64,000 nucleotides of DNA, from assembly GCA_002897115.2 (NCBI GenBank), contig BCIH01000001.1:1059031-1123030 (forward strand), written 5' to 3'. The translations under genes and the position numbers were made by a program. The DNA comes from Prototheca cutis. Lineage: Eukaryota > Chlorophyta > Trebouxiophyceae > Chlorellales > Chlorellaceae. The stretch's first letter is position 1, and each line of letters opens with the position of its first letter. Under the pieces are notes generated by a model that was given only the letters and a program-made list of their open reading frames with translations, was not told where the DNA came from and ran no database searches. Below are positions 10,577-21,300 of this stretch, piece by piece.

Positions 10577-12553
10577 CTAGGACCCTATCGTCTCCTGCTG
10601 CCCCGAGCGCTGCAGGTTGGCCCTGCTGCGGCCTAGGCCCGCGCCTGTGCCCAGCGTCGGGAGACAACTGTCCACGACGTAAGGCGCCCGGACGCGGGGC
10701 GACTGGAGCAGTGCGCCGGGCAAGTCCAGCCTCCCCACCGCCAGCGTGTCCACGCGCCGCAGATCTTCTTCTGGGCAGGGTGTCAGCAGGTACAGCTTGT
10801 TCATGCTGGCGTCGACGGCTCGGACGATACCCAAACCCACACAGGTGCTGGGCTGTTGTAGCACTATGGGCCAACNAGAATCTGCCCCTCTATTCGTGAC
10901 GACGATGTCGTCGCCATCATCGTCGTCCCCATCCACTGATGCCCCAGTGTGGGAGACCAACAATCCAACGACGACGCCATTCAACGCCCGCGGGATTTCT
11001 GCGGGTGCCAGCTGACGTCCCTGGAAGGGCGCCAGCACAATCAGCGCATCCAGTGCCACCGAGTATGGCCGCAGCATGCACAGCGTCTCGGCCGGGGCCG
11101 CGTCACCATTCACACCTGTCCTGCCGTCAGCCCGGGACCCTCCGCCGGCGCCGCCCATGGCTACGCAGCAGTGCCGGACCCAGGAAGTCCACTGCAGCGC
11201 CCGCAAGTCGGCGGCCGATTTGCCCTGCTGCTGCTGGGCCTGAAGATCAGACGCTGAGGTAGATGGCGTCAGCGAGCCGCCCCCACTGCTGCTCGCAGGA
11301 CCCGAGCCCAGGGCCGGCAGCAGCCAGACCTCCGGCTGAAGTTGCGGTTTGGGGACGGGCCCCATTGTCGCCAGGACGCCCAAGTTGGTGTTGCACTGTT
11401 CCCTGCTGAAATCGTCAGCGCCACCATCGGCCCTTTCATCGTCGTCCTCCCACCAGGGGGTTGTGGTAGAGAGATCCCGGCGCTGATCTCCGGAACAAAT
11501 CTGGACCAGCGTCGTTGGACGACATGCCGCTGCGACGCCCCGCAAGACGTCCAGCCCGGCACCCTTTGTCCAGCCGTGGGAGTTGACCACGATGGGCAGG
11601 CCCAGCCCCATGGCACGGGCGCGGGCCTCTCGCGCCAGACATGCCACGGCGGCAATGTACGCCGCAGCGTCGCTGGCGGGGGAGGTGTCGCCGATGAAGC
11701 CGGCGAGAAGCTGGCGGTGGGGCTGGTGCAGTGATGCAGGCCCCACCACAGGCCCCGCCAGCTCCCACAGGCTCACCAGGCCCGGGGGCCCAAACTCTGG
11801 CTGGCCGCAGTCTGTCTCCAAGTACAGCACGCGCTCTTGGTGGTGCAGGAGGGTGTTGACCAGCAGACGCGCGCAGGCCGATTTTCCTACCTTCTTGGGG
11901 CCCACCACCATGGTCGCCGCGCCGGGCTGGGCACGCTCCGCGACGGCTTCGACGGTCTCAAACCATCGATCCGGCAGCCGCCGCGCGGCGGGCGCAGCAG
12001 GGTCGTCAGACAACCAGACCCTGAACCCGGGCCCATCGGGTGTGGGCGCTAGGCCAGCAGCGCGACGGAGGCCGGGGTCCAACGGGGTCAGCCGCACCGT
12101 CAGGGATTGGTCAGGGGCGGCATAGGGCACCTGGCCCCCGACAGGGAGCGGCTCAATCAGCAAGGGGCCTGTCACCGCGGCATCTGCCGCAATGAAGCCA
12201 TTTGGACTTCCAGCCTCGAATAGGGCCCTGGTCGAGAAGCAGGGCAAGGGTGAGGTGGTGATGAGGTGGGCTTGGGTTGAGAGCCCGGTAGGGAGTGAGC
12301 AGAGACTTGACGATGTGGGTCTGGCTGTAAAAAGAAACACATTTCATCACACAGCCGCTGGCAACATGTACAGTGCTCCTGCATGCATGCCTCCATACCC
12401 GTTGACAAAGGCTCGGCCCGATGTGACACGGAGGCTGGCTTCTCCGGTGAACACCAGCGCCTGCAGCAGTGTCCATTGGGTTGCCCTGCTCTTTCCTCTT
12501 ACAGTGCCGAGTCTTAATGGACTGGCAGCCCCAAGGAACCTAACATGCAACAT
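10577..12553 (-). CDS. NOL9: Polynucleotide 5'-hydroxyl kinase NOL9/GRC3 (pre-rRNA processing)
   Basis: Nucleolar kinase that phosphorylates 5'-OH ends during ITS2 pre-rRNA maturation. Exons: 12553..12399 and 12227..10577; 601 residues, joined in phase 2 to read ...AFVNG|ALFEAGSPNGF. The Walker A motif is MVVGPKKVGKSACARLLV, followed by VLYLETDCGQPEFGPPG, which corresponds to the Grc3 Walker B/lid region. VNSHGWTKGAGLDVL is the clasp-side motif typical of the family. The C-terminal part carries a low-complexity Ser/Gln/Gly insert (about 11210-11460). Exon 1 contains a 42-nt in-frame stretch (GTAAGA...CTGCAG) that could be a very short intron. An N at 10876 affects one codon. The ATG at 12553 lies downstream of a TATA-like element. 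Confidence 0.88.
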
Positions 12554-12620
12554 GGGTTCCTCCCAGCTCGTGGTCTTCCCGGGACGCAGCCATTCCCAAG
12601 CCAGGGTGAACTGTCCCAGA

Positions 12621-12630
12621 CGATATATAG
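12621..12630 (-). promoter_or_regulatory. TATA-like element upstream of NOL9
   Basis: CTATATATCG on the minus strand, about 70 nt upstream of the NOL9 ATG at 12553. Position fits a core promoter; function is inferred. Confidence 0.35.
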
Positions 12631-13470
12631 CCGGCCCCTTCTCAGTCACAGTCACGAGCCCTCTCTCCGACACTTGCCTTTCCAGCTCGGATGGATGCAT
12701 GAAGGACACTGTTGTCCCACTTGAATGCAGCGCTTGGCTCCGCGAATGGTCGCTTTGTCTCCCGGCCAGGTTCTGCCGCGCCGCCAGGCTTCCGCTTGGA
12801 CTTGGAGGGCGTTCCCATCTCGCGGCCCTACGTCGCCCTCATCGTCATCAATGATAGTGCTTCAGGAGTTCATAATGTGGGATGTTGGCTCCGAGCAAGG
12901 TATCCACCCGATGGAGCATTCTTCGCAGATCGGCCGAGTTGGGGAAGAGGGGGGGGGGTCACTGCAGGATGGATCGCTTTTGATCGGATGTCGGTGATGG
13001 CGCGCAGTGCACCTCAAGCACATCTAATGATTCAACAAGCAAGCTGGAATGTAATTCTTATTAATTTTATGGTCTGTCTGAGCGCTCTTAAGGGACGCCT
13101 AACACGGTGATGGTGGCACGGCAGACGAGCCTTGAACCCTTGTGCTTGGTCCTGTGGGACAGCATGGCGAAGCTGACTCGTGGCAGGGAGGAGACACGGA
13201 GATGAAAGAGAGGCAATGCACCACGTCCCATCAAGGAGACTACGAGGATCCGACGTGGAGTGCGTCATTTGGCTGTGAGATTTTGGTGCATTGATGTCCT
13301 GTGAATCCGGGCAGTGGTCCTGCCCACAGGCCCGAAGCGCTTGATCCCTGGGCTCCTCAACCCCTAGCCCAGCTCGATCCCCGTACCCCGCAGTCTTCAT
13401 CACGTGACGTTCGCCCATGATCATTCCCCTGTGCAGTTTGGAGGCAGGCATCCAGCAGGACAGCTCGGCC
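12631..13470. other. Divergent upstream region with an unexplained ORF
   Basis: The gap between NOL9 and the ceramide kinase start. A plus-strand ATG at 12725 opens a 90-codon frame (MQRLAPRMVALSPGQVLPRR...) with transit-peptide-like composition and a possible GTATCC donor near 12900. No family match and no clear continuation was seen, so it is not called as a gene. Confidence 0.4.
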
Positions 13471-15529
13471 ATGGAAATTGGCTCGAGCTTCGTTTATGTC
13501 AATGGTGTGCTGTCCCAGGTAACCCTGAGCTCCACGCACTTGCTCTGGAACCCCTGCAAGACAGAGGCTCCCGGGTCAAGCACCGAAGAGGCGGTGGGCT
13601 TGCATGAGATTTTGGGTGTCACGTCCCGGGCCAAACCCGGTCCCCAGTGGCCGGAGGCTGGAGGCCTCTGTGGTGGAACGGCTATCTTTGCCGGCGCGGC
13701 TACCGGAGCGGCAGCTGGGACACGGGCCGTGGTCCATGCTATCTGGAAGCCGTCAGACAGGCCACACCTGTGGCACCCGTGCGCTATCGAGCTTATGTCC
13801 CAGGATACCCAGGCCATGGACACGCTATGCCAACGGATCGAGCAAGGTGGGCCTTGCGGTAGGCTGTTCATTTCCGCTGCTCAATGTGTGCATTGATGAA
13901 GGCGGCTACTGCTGGGGGTATGTAGCGCTGTAGACCGAAGAAAGGGCGACATGAACTCCAGCACACCCTGAAACACCCAAACAAACAGGCGTGCTGCGGA
14001 GTGCGGGTCAGCGCCCGTCCAACGTGCTGGTGTTGGTCAATCCCGTAGCAGGCTCGGGCCAGGGCCCGGCACTGCTGCGATCAGTGGTCCTGCCGACACT
14101 CCGCTGCGCCGGCGTGGCTACAGCCGTGCGGTTCACACGTTACCCTGGCCACACGGAGCGCATCATCCAGAGCCAGGACCTCAGCCAGTTTGATGGTACG
14201 GTGCTGGAAGAAGGGGGGGAAGCCGGCCGTTTGTCGGGTTGGCTTGCGGCAATCGCATCTGCCCCTTGGCCAGACACCCGGTGCCCCAGGCTTTGTGGAG
14301 CACATATGTGATCAGAGCTGCAGAGTCTCATGCACGACAACCAATCCATTCAGGCATTCCTTTTTGTGTGAGCCTAAGAAACCTCGCCAAACTTTCCAGG
14401 GGTCGTGGCGATGGGGGGCGATGGCGCGTTCCACGAGGTGGTCAACGCGCTGTACCGTTGTTGTTCTCATGCGCTGGGCACGCTGCGACTCGCCCACATC
14501 CCCACTGGTTCCACGGACGCCGTGGCATGCTCGCTGACGGGCAGCCGAAGCGTGTTTGGGGCCTGTGCGCGCATCGCGCTGGGTTGCACGGGGCGCCTGG
14601 ACGTCCTGTGCGTGCAGCCCGCCGGTCACGCCGCGAGCCGTGCCTGCTGCATCGCGGCGGCAGGGTTCATGGGCGACGTCTGCGCTGCGGCGGAGGCCTG
14701 GCGCGTGCTGGGTCCGCTGCGATACGACCTGCTGGGCGCCAAGGCCCTGCTTCTGGGGCCGGCTGTCGACGCCTCGATCCGGTTCCGAAACGCGACACTG
14801 ACTGAAATGGCCCGGCGGGTACTGGGTGCGNCAGCAGAGGACGCGCCTTGCCTCGCAGGCTGTGGCGTCTGTGGCCTAGCACAGCGGCTTGGTCATGGTG
14901 GGCACAGTGAAGTGCCTGGGCACGAAACCGAAGATGCCGCACTGCCGATGTGGTGCGCTTTCTTTCTTTCTTGTTTGCTTGTGGTGGGGCTTTGGTAGAG
15001 GCTGAGGTGGAGAGTTGCGTGTATATTGCTGGGACTCGCGGTTTGTATGCTCCTGCACGGCACATGCGCAGCGCATCATCCGGCCCCTCGTGCCCATGCC
15101 CAGCGCCCAACCCTCCCCCCCCCCCCGTCCCCCCCCCACACACACAGGCAGACGCTCAGTGGGCGGTGGCGCAGCATCATGTTGATCGTGACACCATGCC
15201 GCAGCGACAAGACCCCCGCAGGCATGGCCAGGACGGGCCATCTGGCTGATGGTCGGCTCAAACTTGTTCTCGTTCCGGATGTCGGGCCACTGGGTTTGTT
15301 GCGGGTGCTGGAAAGCATGGCACGCCGGGGGCTGGCTGCTGGCGACCCAGGGCCCGTGGAGGTGCACGACGCAGAGGAAGTCATCGTCACCGCGGGTGCC
15401 ACCGCCCCACTGGCGGGTCTGGACTGGAACGTAGATGGTGAACCCGTTCGAGCGCGGAGCCTGCATGCACGCATGGAACGAGCCGCGCTGTCTGTTTTTT
15501 CCAACGGCATCGAAGCCAAGCTCCATTGA
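13471..15529 (+). CDS. CERK: Ceramide kinase-like lipid kinase
   Basis: Exons: 13471..13846, 13989..14195, 14400..14952, 15148..15529; 505 residues. The N-terminus (SSFVYVNGVLSQVTLSS...) aligns with the PH-like start of CERK. The diacylglycerol-kinase-type catalytic domain follows: NVLVLVNPVAGSGQGPALL, then the nucleotide loop FDGVVAMGGDGAFHEVVN, split across intron 2, then IPTGSTDAVACSLTG. The C-terminal part has CLAGCGVC, which fits the CX3CX2C motif typical of ceramide kinases. The junction LPMW|QTLSGRW mirrors the WQ in human CERK (recalled). The enzyme would phosphorylate ceramide, as plant ACD5 does. An N at 14831 falls in exon 3. The start was chosen because it places the PH-like segment at the N-terminus. 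Confidence 0.85.
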
Positions 15530-15930
15530 TGCACTGTGTTCGTCATGCTTCTAGGCAGTTTCAACGTGTGTACCGCACTTGTGCAGCCTCGTTTCGATGC
15601 CAGCGTCTCTCTGGCATTGGAGCAGAAGGAGGCCAGGCAAGGAAATCCTCCCAACCACTTGGCCATGTTTTTGCCTATCGCACTTTCTGCATGTGGCATT
15701 CTGCATTTTTTTAAATCAGAATCAGTGCCGGAGGTGCATCATCTGGTTGGGCATGATCTTGGGGGGGGGGAGGGGATGAGGGGACGATGGAATCAGCAAC
15801 CTGCAGGCCCCACAAGTCATCGCTTTTGCGGCCTGCTTGCCATTCCAGCAGATGGAACTGCATAAATCGGCGCCCCTGATTGCAAACCACATGCCCACCA
15901 AGCACGCAATACATACCACGCTGCAATCCA
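15530..15930. other. Convergent intergenic region
   Basis: Lies between the stops of the ceramide kinase (+) and Misato (-) genes. Contains a G-rich run near 15761-15780; no gene was seen. Confidence 0.6.
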
Positions 15931-17961
15931 TTACACATCTGCAGCGGAATAAGCAAGCCTGAGCTCCTCTAGGTCGGTCTGCAGTCCGTTGACATCACTT
16001 TGCAGATCGTCCCCTGCTAGCGCCCCCGTCCGTGTCCGGCGAATCTCGCGCTGTGCCCATTCCACCTCGGCCTCAAAGGCGGCGCTGGCAAAGCAGCGTG
16101 CCAGGCACGGCAGCGGCGCACCCTCCGCGTCCTCAGGAGCCTGGTTGATTACGACCCCGGACCACCTGGGGGGCCGGGGGGATGACGCAGCCTGGCGCTC
16201 CACCACAGCCTTCATGGTGGCGAGCCGAGTGTCCAGTGCCGGCGGTGACCCGCACAGCCAGCTGTCCAGCACGGCAGCATAGTCGGCCGGCCCTGGCGCC
16301 CTGGGTGCCAGCGGCACGGCGCGGTCGAGCAGACTGTTTGCATTCATTCCCGGTGCCACACATGATGCCAGCCCTGCCAGGGGGGACGACCAAACAGAAG
16401 CCACGAATCGTGCTGTGTCTCGCAGGTCCCGCAGTCCATCCCCAGCCACCACAGTGTTTGGTGGTTCGGTGCCCAGCCCTGCCAGCGCATACGGTTGGCT
16501 GGCGGCTGCCAACGCCAGCGCCAGCTCTCCCGTCCAATTGCTTGGTGGTGACGTCGTTGGGTCCACTCGGCGCACCGCTGGCGCGAGCCCGCCATCAGCA
16601 ATGCAATACAAATCCGAGACGGGCGCGAGGTTTGCATATGATAACGCTGCATTCAGGTTCCGCTGCTGGCTGGGAACGTCCCGCTTGAGAGCGGGGGCTC
16701 GAGTGCAGTAGATGACGCAGGGTAGGCCGCAGTCCTCCCTGACCGCCTGCCAGTGGGTGGGTCAGGGGGTGCGTCGCAGGTTTGTCGTCGACGGGAGTGT
16801 TCTCAGGCTATCGCCCCCGCACCGCCATCAACACCCCATCATCAGGGGTGTTCTTTTATCTATCTACACCAGCTACTCAACCGCCATGCCTGCTCCACGT
16901 CTAGCATGGTGCCCTGCACAAAGCCCATGATATCAGCAAGGCACAGGTCCAGCACTGGACCCACCTGGATGATGTCAGTGGCAAGACCTCCAAAACCCGA
17001 CTGGTCGTCGACGAAACATTGAAAACCCTGCGGGTGGTCGCATTGTTCAAGGAAGCTCGCCACGGTGTCTGCCACACCCTCCCCAAACCCAGAGGGAATG
17101 GCCTTCGCACAGCCATCTGCAAAGTGGCCAAAGGGTGTCACCCCCTTCCACACGCCAGGGATGAGCTGCGTAGTCTGCGCGTGCGGCGTCCACACCGATT
17201 CAGGGGCAAAACTCGGCACCTGTTCGGGGTTGTGTGGCCGAGAGCTTTGGGTTGACGACTCATGCGCAGCACTGCACAGATGTCAGTGTGCCACCCAGAT
17301 GATGTGCTGAGCTCATGCATGACCGCACATGCATGGACCTTGTGCATGACCTCTGATCAATAATGCCTGTAACAACCAAAAAATGGGCACACCCCGGAGC
17401 ACACTGCCACTCACAGTGGCGTCGTTGCAAGCTTCTCGAACCACAAGTTCAGGTGGTTGTTGCCAGGTGTCGAGTGTCTCGGGTGCCTGGGTTGGAGGGG
17501 CCGGGAGGGCCGCCCACCCGCTCCCCAGGCTCCCGCTCGCATCACAGAGCACGAGTCTGGGACTGTAAACAGGCTCGCCCTGCAGGCAGGCGACGATTGT
17601 AACGTTGAATTCACATGCATGCGTTGCAATGTAAATCAACGCAAACCCAACATTCAGATGTTCCGACTACGCACATAACCCACCCACCCACCTGACGGGC
17701 GTCGGAAGTCGAGTAGAGCACATTCGTCACATCCAGATCTCCTGTTTCGCAAGCCCTCCTGGCCCAGCATTCCTGCAACAAGTACATTCGTTCGATGATA
17801 TTTCAATGGATGTAACGCAATTCAAAAAGAGTTGTACAGGTCGCATGATTTCGCTCGGTACCCAGCCCGCAAGGCTGTACCTGCAAGTTCCAGTAGTGGG
17901 CGCCGACGGCATTGGCAGCCGGCCCAAACTGCAGCGTGATGAGCTCCCTGTTCGGTTTCAT
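15931..17961 (-). CDS. MSTO1: Misato/DML1 family tubulin-like protein
   Basis: Exons: 17961..17881, 17772..17692, 17579..17415, 17219..16965, 16746..15931; 465 residues, all phase 0. The start MKPNRELITLQFGPAANAVG, followed by AHYWNLQ, is the tubulin-like Misato N-terminus. YSPRLVLCDASGSLGS is the second conserved block. The diagnostic segment SFLEQCDHPQGFQCF, then DDQSGFGGLATDIIQ, matches the Misato core. The C-terminus ends in a helical LQTDLEELRLAYSAADV. Misato/DML1 acts in mitochondrial distribution and fusion. The protein is shorter than animal Misato (about 570 residues), and a small exon may be missing between 16964 and 16747. Confidence 0.82.
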
Positions 17962-18383
17962 GCTGCCCACTATCCTTACTTTGTCGCTGGGAACGCCTAT
18001 GATGCTGTGCATTGACCATCGCGGTAGGTCCCGAGGAAGAAAGCGGGGCACAGCGCCAGCCGGTCCAAATTTTCCGATACGGGTCTGTCAGCAGACGCCT
18101 CGAGGAAATCGCGGAGCCAATCCCCCTCCAGCAACGGTGCCGAGGCATGAGGGAAACCATAGCCTGCATGCAGAGCGAAAGAGACATTGCAAGCAATTCT
18201 TGTGGGCATGTGTTGAGCCTTCGACAGAGGAGCTTTGGACTCTCACGGCGCGGCGTGCCAAGTGGTCTGGCGGGGTGATCCCCCAGTCCGAGCCTCCGAA
18301 CTCCCGGACTGGGGCAGCCCCAGCCCACGATACGCCTTGCCAGTCCCTGATTTGGCTGATAATGATACCAAATTGATCTCACA
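17962..18383. other. Divergent upstream region between Misato and ABCG genes
   Basis: 422 nt between two start codons. No clear TATA box or gene was recognised. Confidence 0.5.
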
Positions 18384-21300
18384 ATGAGCATGCCATGGCG
18401 GGACCTAGGAGGCCTCGTCCTTGTCCTGCTGCTCCTGTCTCTCTTGACTTCGGTGAGCGGTTGAAGCTGGGCCGTGACACCGAGCAGGAGGGAAGTGCCC
18501 AGCGCGCGGCCTGCTTCGGCGATACAGCATTTTATTGCAGTACAATGCCATTATAATGGTATCTCCGTCTTATTTATCGTGCCACAGGGTCATGGGCAGC
18601 TCGAGTCATGCGCGACACCCGTGCCCGGCGAACCCGTCTCGCTCGGTGAGTAGTCCCCCTGGGTCGGGCACCTGATTTGGAATGATAGCGCAAACGCGGG
18701 CTCTTCACATCGACTTGCTTGTATACTTTCTGTTGTGGGAGATGGTATCCGGGCTGGTGTGTCATTATGCCTCGCAGTGCTCCACATGGCTTGCTTGTTT
18801 GGTACCGGGTGGAGACCCGGTCACGTGATCCAACTTCCCCACACGAACTCGTACAGGTTGCCCCTGCAGCCTCGAGCTTGACCAGGCCTGCAGCGTGGGC
18901 CAGGTGTGTTCCCAGCCCACAAATGCAGTAGCGACAGGGGCGGCCAATGCCACGTTCCTGTGCATCCCATGCAGTTTTGGGCAGTACTGCCCCGCGGGAA
19001 CCCAGCTGCCTCCCGTATCGTCACCAGCGTTCCAGCAGGCGGTGCGGGCACTGGACTGCCCCAGCGGCTCGTACTGCCCGTCTCCTGCGGTGCTGCGTGC
19101 GTGCCCCCAAGGCGCGTTTTGCGGCTCAGGCTCGGTGGCCCCGACCACCTGTGCTCTTGACCGGCTGTTGGCGACCAGCCCCAGCATGACGCTGCCGCAG
19201 GGCCCCTCCACGGTCTACAGCTCTGTGTATGTCGACGGCACGACGCTGGGTGGCAACTATTGCCCCGTCAACTCGACGACGCCCAAGGCGCAGTGCGCAG
19301 GGGGCACGTACTGCCCAAATCCGGGTGAAGCGCTTCCCTGCCCGAATGGCTACTTTTGCAAGCCCGGGAGCAAGGACCCAACGCCGTGCCCGTTCCTGAC
19401 CAGCTGCCCCGAGGGCTCAGCCAAGGCTGCACTGAGCTGGACGGGGTTCATCCTGCTGGCGGGCATTTTGCTCGGGCTGCTGGCCGCGTACGGCCTGGCT
19501 CAAGCGCTGATGCGCGCGGCGCAGCGCCGCTCGGTGCACACGCAGGAGGCTCGGGACCGGTTGTGGCGGCTGCTGGACCCGCTGCTCGCGCCGCACCACC
19601 GGCGCAGCAAGGGGTCGTTTAGGGCGTTCAATTCCATCCGACCGCGGCTCCACGTCGAATTTCGCGAACTGGGCCTCACGCTGCACGACGGGCGCACGAT
19701 CCTCGCGGGCATCACAGGCCGGTTTGAGCACAGCAAGGTCGCGGCGGTGATGGGTCCCTCCGGCGCGGGCAAGACCACGTTTTTGTCGGTGCTGATGGGC
19801 CGGGCCGCGCGGCAGGGCACGCCCCGGGGTCAACTCCGCATCAACGGCCGTGACATCGGCGTCCCCGACCTGCAGTCTGTCGTGGGCTACGTGCCTCAGG
19901 AGGACATCGTGCACGAGGATCTCACGGTCCGAGAGAATCTCGTTTACAGCGCAAGGCTGCGCCTGTCCCGGTCCAAGCCACGCCGTGAGCAGCTGGACGT
20001 CGTGGATGACGTGTTGGATCTGCTCCAGCTGCGGCACGTGCAGCACCAGGTGGTGGGATCGGTGGAGCGACGTGGCATCTCCGGTGGCCAGCGGAAACGT
20101 GTCTCCATTGGTCTGGAACTGGCTGCCAAGCCCTCCATCCTGTTCATGGACGAACCCACCAGCGGCCTGGATGCCACCGCCGCGGCAGACATCCTCCAGG
20201 CCCTCAAACGCATGGCCGGTCTGGGCATGAACGTCATCGCCGTCCTGCATCAACCACGTTACTCCATTTTTGCGCTCTTTGACGACATCATGCTCCTGGG
20301 CAAGGGTGGCAGGTAGCAGGGGTCTTGGGCCTGGACTTTCCCCATTATTTTGGCAAGAGAGGAGGCGGGGGGGGGTCCTGTTCTTTTGCTTGGATCCCCC
20401 AAAGATCTCGTTGTCCAACATGAACGCCGCCTCCAATCACCAAACAGGTTGGTGTACCTGGGGCCATCATGGCTGGCGATGCCGTACTTTGAGTCGCTGG
20501 ACTTTGAGCTGCCGCTGCACGAGAATCCTGCGGATTTCCTGATGGATGTCATCTCCGGCAGCGTCCCCCAGCGTGGCAGCGATGCCTTCCACCCCGAGCG
20601 CCTGGTAGGCCTGTGGCAGACGTATGGGCTCGGCTGGGTGCGCACGCAGGTGCGGCTGGCGCCTCAAGACCCGTCCTGCGCCGCGCGGCCCCCCGAGCAG
20701 CTGCGCATCGATCCGGAGCAGTTTGCGCTTTTGAGTGAGCAGTTTGATGCCGCCGATACCGACGGCGATGAAGCGCTTCGTGCGGCAGATCTGCAGACCC
20801 TACTACGCGCGCTGGGCCTGGAGCCCAGCGCGCTGGACATCCAGATGATCATGGCAGAGCTGGCCGTGCCCCGGACGGGCCTGATCACAAAGGCTGCATT
20901 TTTATCCTACGTCCAGAACGGCGGGAGGCCAGCGGCCGAGCCGGGGGCGGGACGGGTGGCCGGCGCGGGCGGCCGGCGCGCGGTGCAGAGCATCTATCGC
21001 GTCTATTCCATCGAGCAGTACACGCTGTCGGCTGCCATCGCTGAGCTTTCTGCCGCTGCACTGCCGGGAAGCCTCCGGCCCACCGGCACGTTGAAAGAGC
21101 TGGCTTCTGCGGTCATGGCAGGGGGTGGCACTGTCCAGGCCGACGCCGCCAACGGTGCTACTGTCGTCAACCCTGAGGACGACGACGACGACCGTCTCAT
21201 CGCTTCGCCGCGGTTCACGGTGATTCCGCTGCCAGAGAGCAGCGCGGAGAGCCCCACGCGCCGAGCCGGGTCGGGCAACGGCCTGCCCGCTCCGGGGGCG

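Noticed and set aside
18780..18840. Possible tRNA-like fold (ACCGGGTGGAGACCCGGT)
   Set aside because: Hairpin only; no cloverleaf arms or TPsiC motif. It lies in an ABCG intron.
19417..20436. 339-codon minus ORF opposite the ABC domain
   Set aside because: Shadow of the ABCG coding exon.
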